The position numbers and the translations under genes are program-made. A stretch of DNA of 64,000 nucleotides from Streptomyces uncialis (GTDB lineage: Bacteria; Actinomycetota; Actinomycetes; Streptomycetales; Streptomycetaceae): assembly GCF_036250755.1 (NCBI RefSeq), contig NZ_CP109583.1, positions 248,001 to 312,000 of the forward strand, written 5' to 3'. The notes beneath the pieces are model-generated. The model saw only the letters and a program-made list of their open reading frames with translations. It ran no database searches and had not been told where the DNA came from. Each line of letters begins with the position of its first letter. Positions within the stretch are counted from its first letter, which is position 1. This document shows, piece after piece, positions 8,322-17,403 of this stretch.

Positions 8322-8378
8322 CTGGTTGGAACGTTCGATCCAGACCCTACGGCATGCTGGACCGAACGTTCCAACCAG
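8322..8378. promoter_or_regulatory. Paired inverted operators between LLM and TetR genes
   Basis: Two 22-base elements, 8322-8343 and 8357-8378, are reverse complements with a single mismatch (21/22). Each has the palindromic core GAACGTTC flanked by CTGG and CCAG ends. They lie between divergent start codons at 8303 and 8392. The right copy fills the spacer of a candidate promoter for the TetR gene (CTGGAC 8357-8362, TACACT 8379-8384), and the left copy is placed symmetrically for the LLM gene. This is the expected layout for a TetR repressor acting on itself and on its target. Confidence 0.75.
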
Positions 8379-8391
8379 TACACTCGCCGGT

Positions 8392-8997
8392 ATGGCAGCC
8401 ACCCCACCATCCCCGCGCCCGTCCGACGCCGACACCCGCCGCCGGATCATCCGGGCCACGGCCGCCCTGCTCCAGCAGCAGGGATACGAGAGCACCTCGG
8501 TCAAACGCATCGCCGGTACCGCGCAGGCGTCACCCAGCTCCGTCTACCACTTCTTCCCCGGAGGCAAGCAGGAGCTCGCCATCGAGGCGATGCACCATGG
8601 CGCGCGGGAGTTCGGCGAGATGCTGGCGGCAGGGCTCGCCTCGTCCGCGGACCCGGCCGAGGCCACGGCCGCCTGCGCCCTGCTGCTGGCCGACGACCTC
8701 AGACGGTCCGACTGGAGCGACGGCTGCCCGGTCGCGGTCACCGCGCTGGAGACCGTCGGCCGGGTTCCCGGCCTCCAGGAGGCCGCGACCCAGGCACTGA
8801 CCCACTGGCAGGACCTCGTCACGACGAAGCTGACCGGGAGCGGTATCCCGTCGGCCGAGGCCCGCTCGCTCGCCGGGACGGTCATCAGCATGCTGGAGGG
8901 CGCCGAGCTGCTGAGCCGGGTGACCGCGGACGACACCCCCCTCCGGGACGCGGCCGTCCATCTCGCGCAGCTCGTCAGAGCGGCACCCCGGGTCTGA
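8392..8997 (+). CDS. TetR/AcrR family regulator (LmrA/YxaF-like)
   Basis: A 201-residue repressor. The N-terminal domain holds the TetR helix-turn-helix (about 33-55: TSVKRIAGTAQASPSSVYHFF) followed by GGKQELA. The C-terminal ligand domain resembles the LmrA/YxaF subgroup (GCPVAVTALE, then VISMLEGAELLSR). The ATG has no ribosome site, and a TACACT -10 box ends 7 bases before it, so the mRNA is probably leaderless. It is divergent from the LLM/flavin-reductase operon with two shared operator copies and very likely controls that operon. Confidence 0.88.
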   Translation: MAATPPSPRPSDADTRRRIIRATAALLQQQGYESTSVKRIAGTAQASPSSVYHFFPGGKQELAIEAMHHGAREFGEMLAAGLASSADPAEATAACALLLADDLRRSDWSDGCPVAVTALETVGRVPGLQEAATQALTHWQDLVTTKLTGSGIPSAEARSLAGTVISMLEGAELLSRVTADDTPLRDAAVHLAQLVRAAPRV

Positions 8998-9082
8998 CAC
9001 CGCCACCGCGCCGGGACCACGGGCCGCGCCGGGCCCGCGTCCCCGGCGGCGAGCCCTGCTTTCCCCGGCGGCGGGTCCGCGA

Positions 9083-9106
9083 GCGGGTCGCCGTAGCGCG
9101 ACCCGC
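9083..9106. terminator. Hairpin between convergent genes
   Basis: GCGGGTCGC (9083-9091) and GCGACCCGC (9098-9106) form a perfect 9-bp stem with a 6-base loop, midway between the TetR gene (plus) and the HmuS-like gene (minus), which converge. A bidirectional terminator fits. Confidence 0.6.
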
Positions 9107-9137
9107 CGACGCGTGGTTCTCCACCTGCCCCGGCGTA

Positions 9138-10067
9138 CTACGCGCCGGGCAGCGACGCCGCCAGATGCTCCCACTGGGCGTGGACGCGCTCCCCGACGAT
9201 CCCGAACTGGGTGAGGACCGCGACGCAGCGCCCGTCCTCGTCGTCGAGCTCGATGGCCGAGGTCGGGCCGTGCGCGGCCGTGGAGCGGACGAGGTGGCAG
9301 GCCCGGACCCGCGCCAGTTCGATCTCCACCGCGCTCTCGGCGACCGCCGCGAACACCTGGCCGCCGATGGTCTGGTCGGTGACGTGCACCAGGCCGCTGC
9401 ACGCCTGCATGGCCGCCGGGGCGAACACCGCGACCCCGATCGGCAGCCCGGCGGAGCAGACATGGTCGAGCACCTCGGGCACGACCCCGGCATCGATCGT
9501 CCGGTGCTCGCCCCGGTACCGGTCGAACCCCCTGCGCCGGGCGACCCCGCCGTCCACGAGGACCGCGTCGAACTGCGCGAGCTGGTCGCCGTTCTCCCAA
9601 TCCGCCGTGCCGGAGGGCGCGGACGGTCCGGGGACGGGTGAGCCGGCGCCGACCGGACGGGCGAGTCCGACCAGCAGACGGTCCGCCTCGGAGAGCAGCC
9701 GCCCCTGGTGCGCCGTCCGGCCGTCCGCGTCGAACAGGTGCAGGGCGACCGTGCCGGTGCCCTCGTCCCGTACGACCACGGCCGAGGCGACGCCGTCGCC
9801 GTCACCGTCGATGCGCAGCGCGATCGAGCCCGGCCGGACGGCGAACGCCTCGCCGCGCAGGCTCGGGACCGCGTAGCTGCCGGCCTGGTCGATCCGTGCG
9901 ACCGGCCCGCCGGTGACCGCCTGGACATGCCGGAAGAGCGTCAGGCAGTGCGCGAGCTCCGGCATCGTGGCGTCGATCAGACGCACGGTGCTGTTCCGCC
10001 GTTCGCAGCGTTCCTCGAACGCGCACAGGCCGTCGGTGTGCGGCGGCTCGAACTGATGGTCCGTCAT
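9138..10067 (-). CDS. HmuS/ChuS-like heme-degradation-fold protein
   Basis: A 309-residue protein that appears to hold two copies of the HmuS/ChuS repeat. In the first, VALHLFDADGRTAHQ (about 105-120) matches the LQFFDADGTAVHK strand. In the second, IGVAVFAPAAMQACSGLVHV (about 208-227) and SAIELDDEDGRCVAVLTQFG (about 275-294) match IMVFVGNPGCIQIHTG and SLELFDADGELIAQFFG. Such proteins bind heme in the cytoplasm and some degrade it. The proximal His and Arg ligands are not obvious, so activity is uncertain. It is the last gene of an iron-box operon, 2 bases after the diflavin reductase, which supports a role in heme iron use. Assignment rests on pattern matching. Confidence 0.6.
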   Translation of the reverse strand: MTDHQFEPPHTDGLCAFEERCERRNSTVRLIDATMPELAHCLTLFRHVQAVTGGPVARIDQAGSYAVPSLRGEAFAVRPGSIALRIDGDGDGVASAVVVRDEGTGTVALHLFDADGRTAHQGRLLSEADRLLVGLARPVGAGSPVPGPSAPSGTADWENGDQLAQFDAVLVDGGVARRRGFDRYRGEHRTIDAGVVPEVLDHVCSAGLPIGVAVFAPAAMQACSGLVHVTDQTIGGQVFAAVAESAVEIELARVRACHLVRSTAAHGPTSAIELDDEDGRCVAVLTQFGIVGERVHAQWEHLAASLPGA

Positions 10068-10069
10068 CC

Positions 10070-11851
10070 TCAGTACACGTCCCGCACATAGCGCTTGGCC
10101 CGGCGCAGGTCCGCCAGGTACTGCGCGGCATCGTCGTCACCGCGTCCGCGTTGCCCGGCGATGACGCCCAGCAGTGCGGACTCGACGTCCTTCGCCATCC
10201 GGGAGGCGTCGCCGCAGACATACACGTGCGCGCCGTCCTCAAGCCATCCGTACAGCTCGCGCGACCGCTCGCGCATCCGCGTCTGCACATAGACCTTCTC
10301 GGCCTGGTCGCGTGAGAACGCGAGGTCGAGACGGGTGAGCACCCCGCACTCCCCCAGCTCGGTCAGCTCGTCCTCGTAGACGAAGTCGGTGCGGCGGTGC
10401 TGGTCCCCGAAGAACAGCCAGTTGCGGCCACAGGCGCCGCGCGCGGCGCGCTCGTGCAGGAAGCCGCGGAACGGGGCGATGCCGGTGCCGGGGCCGATCA
10501 TGATCATCGGGGTGCTGTCGTCCGCCGGGACGCGGAAGGAGGCGTTCGGCTGGAGGTGGACCCCGACGACGGCGTCCTGCTCGTCCCCGCCGACCCGGTC
10601 CGCGAGATACGTGGACGCGACGCCCTCGTACCGGCGGTCCGGAGTCCCGTAACGGACGGACGCGACGGTGAGGTGGACCCGGTCCGGGTGGGCGAGCGGG
10701 CTGGACGAGATCGAGTACTGCCGTGCCTGGAGCGGGCGCAGCAGCGGCAGCAGCTCTTCGAGGCCGGGTGCGGCGGATCCGGCGTCCCGGAGCAGGTCGA
10801 GCACGTCCCGGCCCCGGAGCCAGGAGTCCAGGTCGGACCGGTCGCCGTGCGCGACGATCGCGGCGAGCTCGCTGGTCGGCGCGCGCTCGACGAGGTCGGC
10901 GACGAGGTCCTTCGACGGGGTGCGGATCTCACGTCCGGTGCGCAGCACTCCGGCGAGCGGCCGGCCGTCGATGTCCTCGTCGCCGCTCGCGCCGAGGTGT
11001 TCGAGGAACGCGCCGACGAGCGCGTCGTCGTTCACCGGTGTGACGGCGAGCGAGTCACCGGCCGCGTAGGTGATGCCGCTGTCGCCGAGGTCGAATTCGT
11101 AGTGGCGGATCTCCTTCGCGCTGTCCGGCGAGGACAGCAGCCGGTTCACCACGAGGCGGGAGGGGTACGGGTTGCGCTTGTTCCAGGGGGAGCGGGTCCT
11201 GGCGGGCGGGGGCGCCGCGGCGGACGGGTCCCCGGCAGCCGCCGCGCCCGCGCCCGTCGTGGTGCCGGTCTCGGCGACGAGCCGGTCTAGGACGGCGGCG
11301 GTCCAGGCCGCGGCGGGCTCCTCGAAGTCGACGTCGCAGTCGACGCGGTCGTGCAGCCGGGTGGCTCCGAGCTGCTCCAGGCGGGTGTCGACGAGCTTGG
11401 CGGCCTGGCAGAAGTCGTCGTAGCCCCGGTCGCCGAGGCCGAGGACCGCGTAGCGCAGCCCTTCCAGCCGCGGTGCTCCGTCGGCCTGGAGCGCTTCCCA
11501 GAACAGTCCGGCGTTGTCGGGCATCTCGCCCTCGCCGTACGTGGAGGTGACGATGAGCAGGTGGGACATCGTGGCGAGCCGCTCGGGTGTGACGGCGTCG
11601 AGCTCGGTGGCGCTGCCGCCGAGGCCGCGGGCGCGGGCCCCGGCGACGAGCTCACCGGCGAGGAGTTCGGCGCTCCCGGTCTGGGTGCCGAACAGCACGT
11701 CGACGGTCGCCGTGGGCGCGTCGCCCGCCGGGGGCTCCCGGCGTCCGGCGGCGGCGATACCGGCGATGAACCCGGCGAGCCAGGACTCCTGTTCGGCGGA
11801 GAACGGCGCGTCGGCCGGGATGAGGGAACCGGTCGGGGACATCAGCTTCAT
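10070..11851 (-). CDS. CysJ-like NADPH diflavin reductase
   Basis: A 593-residue protein with the full cytochrome-P450-reductase/CysJ architecture. A flavodoxin domain (about 49-190) opens with FGTQTGSAE and has TSTYGEGEMPDNA and LGLGDRGYDDF. A linker rich in Ala/Pro follows. The FAD domain carries RQYSISSSP (377-385), and the NADPH domain has GPGTGIAPFRG (453-463), FFGDQH, CGDA (near 546) and a C-terminal aromatic (RDVY). It passes electrons from NADPH through FAD and FMN to a partner. No CysI hemoprotein is adjacent; its partners here are a GltB-like protein upstream (4-base overlap) and an HmuS-like protein downstream, so either could be the acceptor. Confidence 0.88.
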   Translation of the reverse strand: MKLMSPTGSLIPADAPFSAEQESWLAGFIAGIAAAGRREPPAGDAPTATVDVLFGTQTGSAELLAGELVAGARARGLGGSATELDAVTPERLATMSHLLIVTSTYGEGEMPDNAGLFWEALQADGAPRLEGLRYAVLGLGDRGYDDFCQAAKLVDTRLEQLGATRLHDRVDCDVDFEEPAAAWTAAVLDRLVAETGTTTGAGAAAAGDPSAAAPPPARTRSPWNKRNPYPSRLVVNRLLSSPDSAKEIRHYEFDLGDSGITYAAGDSLAVTPVNDDALVGAFLEHLGASGDEDIDGRPLAGVLRTGREIRTPSKDLVADLVERAPTSELAAIVAHGDRSDLDSWLRGRDVLDLLRDAGSAAPGLEELLPLLRPLQARQYSISSSPLAHPDRVHLTVASVRYGTPDRRYEGVASTYLADRVGGDEQDAVVGVHLQPNASFRVPADDSTPMIMIGPGTGIAPFRGFLHERAARGACGRNWLFFGDQHRRTDFVYEDELTELGECGVLTRLDLAFSRDQAEKVYVQTRMRERSRELYGWLEDGAHVYVCGDASRMAKDVESALLGVIAGQRGRGDDDAAQYLADLRRAKRYVRDVY

Positions 11852-14800
11852 GTGGTCACCGCTTCGGTCGGGGCCTGCGGGGTGCGTCGTCCGGCGATGT
11901 CCTCAAGTGCCGCGGTCGCGAGGAGTTCGTCGAACCGGGCGGCCCGGACGCGGCCGGCGTTCTTCGTGGTCTGGTGGATGATCCAGCCGTAGGTGCCGGG
12001 GGCGTCCACGCTCAGGTTGTTCCGCTGCGTCAGCGCGCGCTTGTAGTCGTCGAGACGCTTGATCGCGATGAGCGTGGCGAGCTCGTCGTCGCCGAACCGC
12101 TCCAGGGTGCCGCGCAGGTACTTCACGACGCGTTGCTTGACGAAGAAGTCCTCGGTGAGCACGAGGTTGCGGACGGCCTCGGCGACCCGGGGATCGTCCA
12201 GGCCGCTCGCGCCGGGCACCCGCTTGAGCGCGAGGTCCTGCGCGACGCCGAGCACCGTGTACGACGACAGCAGCGAGAACATGTCGTCGCCGCCAGGGTC
12301 ACCGAGCGCCGGGGCACGGCCGCCGAGCACGGTGCGGCGGTCGCGGTAGTCGACCTTGAACGCGCGGAGCTTGTCCGTCGCGATCGATGTCGCGAGCTCG
12401 TCGAGGAGCTCGGAGCGGGTCGCGGCGGCGAGGATCTCGGTGGCGTCCTGGTACAGCAGCAGCGACCGGGGCATCCCGCAGTACATGTGCCGCCGCTCGG
12501 TGCTCCAGTCCGCCAGCAGCCGGGCCGCGAGCTTCGAGCCGGTGGCCTCCAGATGCCACTCCAGCAGCAGCCGCACGGCTTCCTCGTGGAAGGCGCCGTG
12601 CTCGGTGCCGGTCACCGGGAACACCCGCAGGGAGTCGGCGCTCACCCGGCCGCTCAGCTCGCCCGACGGGTCGTACTGGTAGAGGAACCCGCCGCTCATA
12701 CCGTTGCCGAGGCCCTTGCCGAAGCCGCCGAGGTTGAGCACGGTGCCGCCGGTCATGTACTCGCAGCCGAAGTCCCCGACGCCCTCCACGACCGCGGTCG
12801 CGCCGGAGTTGCGCACGGCGAAGCGGTCACCGGCCTCCCCCTGGACGAACGTCCGGCCGCCGGTCGCGCCGAACAGCGCGAAGTTCCCGATGAGCACGTT
12901 GCCGCCGCGTTCGGCGCTGCCGCCGCCCGGGGCACGGACGACGATCCGGCCGCCGCTCTGGCTCTTGCCGACACCGTCGTTCGCGGTGCCGGTGTGTTCG
13001 AGTGTGACTCCGTCGTTGCAGAACACGCCGTACGACTGGCCGGCGGACCCGGTGGTGCGGATGCGGACGGCGCCGTCGGCGAGGCGGCGACGGCCCCGGT
13101 CGTCGGTCACGACCGCGGGCACGCCCGCGAGGTCGTCGGCGCCGAGTTCATGGTTGAGGAGCCGTTCGACATCGATGCCGAGCTGTCCGCCGACCGACTT
13201 GTCGCTGTTGCCGAGCCGGATGCCCTCGATGTGCGCGGTGGGCTCGCGCCGGTCGAGGAGCGCGGCCCGGACGAGCTCGATCAGGGCGTCGTCGGTGGTG
13301 AAGTCCTTCTCCAGGTACTCCGGGTCCGCGACCGTCTTCTCCGGCACGCGCGCGAGCAGCCTGCGTACGTCGAGGCGTCCGACGCTCGCGGGGTGGTCGA
13401 GCAGTTGCAGCAGGTCCGTGCGTCCCCGGGCGTCGCGCAGCGAGCGCAGTCCGAGGCGGGCGAGGATCTGCCGGACGTCGTGCGCGATGTTGAGCAGGTA
13501 CTGCGCGAGCGCGCGCGGGTCGCCCTCGAACGCCTCGGCGTTCGTGGTGAGCCCGGCGGGGCACTTCACATTGCAGTTCTTCGCCATGACACAGCCGAGC
13601 ATCATGAGCGCGGTCGTACCGAACTCGAAGCTGTCGGCCCCGAGCAGGGCCGAGGTGACGACATCGCCGCCGGTCTGGTGCGCGCCGGAGCAGCGCAGGG
13701 TGACCTCCTGCCGGAGCCCGTTGACGACGAGCGCCTGGTGCACCTCGGCGACGCCGATCTCCGCCGACCGCCCGGCGTACTTGAGGCTGGTGACGGCGGC
13801 GGCGCCGGTGCCGCCGGTGTTCCCGGCGACGTTGATCACGTCCGCGCCGGCCTTGGCGACGCCGACCGCGATGGTGCCGATGCCCTCCGAGGACACGAGC
13901 TTGACGACGACCCGGACCCGCGCGGCCTTGCAGTCGTGGATGAGCTGCGCGAGGTCCTCGATCGAGTAGGTGTCGTGGTGCGGCGGCGGTGAGATGAGCT
14001 CGATGCCGGGGGTGCCGCCGCGGGCCGCCGCGATGTCGACGGTGACCTTCGGCGCGGGCAGCTGGCCGCCCTCGCCGGGCTTCGCGCCCTGGCCGATCTT
14101 GATCTCCAGCTCCTGGAGCATCGGGTCGGCGAGGTAGCCCGCCCAGATGCCGAACCGGCCGGACGCGAACTGCTTGATGCGGGAGCCGCGGATGGTGCCG
14201 TACCGGGAGTGGTGCTCGCCGCCCTCGCCGCTGTTCGACATGCCGCCGACCATGTTCGTGCCGTGCGCGACGGCCTCGTGCGCGGTCGCCACCAGCGCGC
14301 CGTGGCTCATCGCGCCGGAGGCCAGCGCGCGGGTGATCTCGTGCGCGGGCTGCACCTCGTCGGGCTCCAGGCTCCCGGGCGCGCCCGTGAGGAGCGTGAG
14401 CAGTCGCGCGGCGGTGCCGACCGCGGCGACGACGACACCGTCGGCGTCCGTCTCCCGGGTGACGGCCTCACCCGGATGCGCGAGCGCGAGTCCGTCGGCG
14501 AGCGCGGTGTGCCGCCGCGCCCCGTCGGGTCCCGGGGCCATGAGGCGCAGCCGGGCGGTGACGGTGCCGTCCGGCGGTGTCGTGCCGGTGTCCGGTTCCT
14601 GGACGGAGACGGTCATCCCGCGGACCATGACGTTCGCGTTGCCGGTGAGGGAGAACCGGCCGAGCTCCCGGGCGAATTCCTCCGGGGTGCGCAGCCCGGT
14701 GACGTCCGCGGGCAGCGCGAGGACATCGCGCAGCGCGGCCGGGCGGCGGGCCCGCTCCTCGTGGGTGGTCCGCAGGAAGGCGCGGTATCCGGGAGTGATC

Positions 14801-17403
14801 CGGAACGCGTCGATCTCGGCGTCGCTGAGCGCGTCGTACCCGGTGTTCCGGTACGCGGTGTCGGTGATGCCGAACGCGTCGTCGAGCTGGCCGAGGGTGA
14901 GCAGGCGCAGCGCCTCCGGGTCGGCCGGGCGGCCGAACTCGGGCCGCTCCTCGGTCATCCCGCCGAAGCCGCGCACGGCGGTGACGCCGAACGAGTGCCC
15001 GGCGCCGTCCGACCGTTCCTTGAACAGGCCGAGCAGCGGGATCTGCTGCTCGGTCTCCACCGTACGGGCCCGCTCGTGCCAGTCCGTCGCGGCCTGCGCG
15101 ACCCGGGCGAAGCCGACACCGCCGACCGGGGCGTCCATGTGCGGGAAGATCCGGGCGAACACGTCGTCGCGGGTGTCGAGGTAGTTCGGTTCGAAGAACT
15201 CGCCGCCGATGTAGCTCTCGGCGGTGCACAGCCCGACGCGGCCCATGGTCTTGGCGAGCGACTTCTCGGCCGCCTTGCGGAATCTCGCCAGCGCCAGATC
15301 GGTGGCGGTGATCTCGCCCGCGGGCGCGGGTGCGCTCGGGTGCTTCTCCTCGGCGCGCAGCCGTGCGCTGAGGCTGTAGACGGCGGAGGCGCCGAAGCCG
15401 AGGGCGGTCGCGACATGGTGGGAGGAGGCCAGCTGACCGCTTTCCGTCACGATCGAGACGCGCAGCCGCAGCCCTGTCTCGATGAGGCGCTGGTTCACCG
15501 CCGCCACGGCGTGGATCACCGGCAGCGGAGCGTGGGTCGAGGAGATGGCCCGGTCGGTGAGGAGCGCGATGCCGCCCCCCTCGGTGGCGAACCGCTCGAC
15601 GTCGTCGCAGAGCCGGTCGAGGGCGGACCGCAGCGCGTCGGCGTTCGCGGTCTCGTCACCGGTCACCGGGACGTAGAGCATGGCGAACCGCTCCAGCGGG
15701 ACGATCCGCTGGTCGCGCAGCCGGACCATGTCGAGGTGTCCGAGCACGGGCGAGGACAGGACGAGCTGCCTGCCGTTGGTGTCGCCGGTGCCGTCGGGCT
15801 TCGGGCCGAGGGCGACCCGCATGCTCATGCCGTCGGCCTCGCGGATGCTGTCGAGCGGCGGGTTGGTCACCTGGGCGAAGCGCTGCGAGAAGTACTTCGC
15901 CATACCGCCCTCGGTGTCGCTGAGCGCGTTGATGGCGTTGCCGTACCCCATCGCCGAGATCCGTTCGGACCCGTTGGCGAGCATCGGGTCGAGCATGAAC
16001 CGGAAGCTCTCCTGGTTCAGCGAGTAGGCCACGTACCGCCCGGCGAGCGTCAGGTCGCCGTCGTACCCGAGCGTCGTCGTACCGCGCTCGTAGTCGGGGG
16101 CGGGGAGGTCGTCGAGGTCGACCCGTGCCGCGGTGAGCAGTTCGGAGTAGGGGCGGCGTGCGGCGAGGGTGTCGAGGATCTCGCGGGTGCGCATCCGGCG
16201 GCCGGTGCGGTGGTCGACGACGAGCATGCCGCCGGCCTCGATACGGCCCCGGTGGACGACCTCGTCGTCGGGGAAGGCGACCTGGCCGGCCTCCGACGAC
16301 ACCATGAGGTAGTCGGCGGTCTCCACCGTGCGCAGCGGGCGCAGTCCGAGCCGGTCGAGGCGGGCGCCGACGACGTTCCCGTCGCTGAAGATCACGGCCG
16401 CCGGGCCGTCGTTCTTCTCCTCGTACAGGGAGAAGTACTCCAGCATGTCGCGGACGGCGGTGGGCAGGGTGCGGTCGTTCTCCCACGCGGGCGGCATGAG
16501 GGACACGACGGCCTCGACGATGTCCAGTCCGTCGTCGAACACCCGGCTCTGCAAGGTCTGGTCGAGCCTGCTGGAGTCCGACTGCCCGGGTGGGCGCACG
16601 ATGCTCCGGGTGCGGGCGCGGGCGAGTGCCTCGTCGGAGAGCCGGTTCTTGCGGTCGGTGTTGAGCTCGCCGTTGTGCGCCATGAGGCGGAACGGCTGCG
16701 CCATGGTGGGGTGCGGCTCGGTGTTCGTGGAGAACCGGGTGTGGAAGTACAGCGACCGGACGGAGTGCCGGGGGTCGCGGAGGTCGCGGAAGTAGCCGAT
16801 GACCTCGTCGGAGTTGAGCCGTCCCTTGAGCACCTGCGTCCGCGCGCTCAGGGACAGCGGGTACAGCCCGCTGTGGGTGTCGTCGGCGTAGGCGACGGAC
16901 TCGACGGCGAGCAGCGCGCGGTTGGCCGCGGCGTCGACCTCGGCGCGTTCCCAGTCCTCGGGGGCGCGGAACACCCATTGCACTACGGGCAGCTGGTACC
17001 GCTCGGCCGCGGGCCGGGCGACGCCGTGATCCACGGGGACGTCGCGGACCAGCAGGACCTCGAACCCCTGGCCCGCGATGCTCCGGGCGACGAGGTCGAC
17101 CGCGGCGGCGCGGCGGGCGGCGTCGGTCGGGACGAAGCAGTTCGCGACGCCGAAGTGTCCGGCGCGCAGTTCTTCGCCGGTGAGCGCGCCGAAGAACTCC
17201 ACCGACAGATCGACGCTCACGCCCGCGCCGTCGCCGACACCTTCGGCGGACTTGCCGCCGCGGTGCGGGATGGCGCGGAGCGCTTCGTCGCCCTTGCGGA
17301 TGACGTCGTGGCTCGGCACGCCGTCGAGACGGGTCACGAAGCCGACACCGCAGTCGCTGTGTTCGCGGGCAGGGCTGTACAGACCGAGGGGGGAATGGTT
17401 CAC
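11848..17403 (-). CDS. Divergent long GltB-like glutamate synthase
   Basis: About 1851 residues in the GltB order: an N-terminal class II glutamine amidotransferase (EHSDCGVGF, Cys18 as likely nucleophile after processing), a central domain, the FMN synthase domain (IKQFASGRFG, QGAKPGEGGQLP, SPPPHHDTYSIEDLAQLI, GGTGAAAVTSLK) and a GXGXG beta-helix (GNVLIGNFALFG, GGTVLNLGGFGKGLGNGMSGG). Bacterial GltB is usually about 1500 residues; much of the excess follows the beta-helix as a roughly 230-residue extension. The Fe-S motif is C-x5-C-x3-C (CVMAKNCNVKC) rather than the usual C-x5-C-x4-C. No GltD is nearby. GTG at 17403 is chosen for its AGGA site and because the longer frame to 17538 would cross the promoter and iron box. 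Confidence 0.82.
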   Translation of the reverse strand: MNHSPLGLYSPAREHSDCGVGFVTRLDGVPSHDVIRKGDEALRAIPHRGGKSAEGVGDGAGVSVDLSVEFFGALTGEELRAGHFGVANCFVPTDAARRAAAVDLVARSIAGQGFEVLLVRDVPVDHGVARPAAERYQLPVVQWVFRAPEDWERAEVDAAANRALLAVESVAYADDTHSGLYPLSLSARTQVLKGRLNSDEVIGYFRDLRDPRHSVRSLYFHTRFSTNTEPHPTMAQPFRLMAHNGELNTDRKNRLSDEALARARTRSIVRPPGQSDSSRLDQTLQSRVFDDGLDIVEAVVSLMPPAWENDRTLPTAVRDMLEYFSLYEEKNDGPAAVIFSDGNVVGARLDRLGLRPLRTVETADYLMVSSEAGQVAFPDDEVVHRGRIEAGGMLVVDHRTGRRMRTREILDTLAARRPYSELLTAARVDLDDLPAPDYERGTTTLGYDGDLTLAGRYVAYSLNQESFRFMLDPMLANGSERISAMGYGNAINALSDTEGGMAKYFSQRFAQVTNPPLDSIREADGMSMRVALGPKPDGTGDTNGRQLVLSSPVLGHLDMVRLRDQRIVPLERFAMLYVPVTGDETANADALRSALDRLCDDVERFATEGGGIALLTDRAISSTHAPLPVIHAVAAVNQRLIETGLRLRVSIVTESGQLASSHHVATALGFGASAVYSLSARLRAEEKHPSAPAPAGEITATDLALARFRKAAEKSLAKTMGRVGLCTAESYIGGEFFEPNYLDTRDDVFARIFPHMDAPVGGVGFARVAQAATDWHERARTVETEQQIPLLGLFKERSDGAGHSFGVTAVRGFGGMTEERPEFGRPADPEALRLLTLGQLDDAFGITDTAYRNTGYDALSDAEIDAFRITPGYRAFLRTTHEERARRPAALRDVLALPADVTGLRTPEEFARELGRFSLTGNANVMVRGMTVSVQEPDTGTTPPDGTVTARLRLMAPGPDGARRHTALADGLALAHPGEAVTRETDADGVVVAAVGTAARLLTLLTGAPGSLEPDEVQPAHEITRALASGAMSHGALVATAHEAVAHGTNMVGGMSNSGEGGEHHSRYGTIRGSRIKQFASGRFGIWAGYLADPMLQELEIKIGQGAKPGEGGQLPAPKVTVDIAAARGGTPGIELISPPPHHDTYSIEDLAQLIHDCKAARVRVVVKLVSSEGIGTIAVGVAKAGADVINVAGNTGGTGAAAVTSLKYAGRSAEIGVAEVHQALVVNGLRQEVTLRCSGAHQTGGDVVTSALLGADSFEFGTTALMMLGCVMAKNCNVKCPAGLTTNAEAFEGDPRALAQYLLNIAHDVRQILARLGLRSLRDARGRTDLLQLLDHPASVGRLDVRRLLARVPEKTVADPEYLEKDFTTDDALIELVRAALLDRREPTAHIEGIRLGNSDKSVGGQLGIDVERLLNHELGADDLAGVPAVVTDDRGRRRLADGAVRIRTTGSAGQSYGVFCNDGVTLEHTGTANDGVGKSQSGGRIVVRAPGGGSAERGGNVLIGNFALFGATGGRTFVQGEAGDRFAVRNSGATAVVEGVGDFGCEYMTGGTVLNLGGFGKGLGNGMSGGFLYQYDPSGELSGRVSADSLRVFPVTGTEHGAFHEEAVRLLLEWHLEATGSKLAARLLADWSTERRHMYCGMPRSLLLYQDATEILAAATRSELLDELATSIATDKLRAFKVDYRDRRTVLGGRAPALGDPGGDDMFSLLSSYTVLGVAQDLALKRVPGASGLDDPRVAEAVRNLVLTEDFFVKQRVVKYLRGTLERFGDDELATLIAIKRLDDYKRALTQRNNLSVDAPGTYGWIIHQTTKNAGRVRAARFDELLATAALEDIAGRRTPQAPTEAVTT

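Noticed and set aside
11974..13992. A 672-residue plus-strand open frame
   Set aside because: Antisense to the GltB-like gene; its repeats of Val/Glu/Arg are typical of such shadows.
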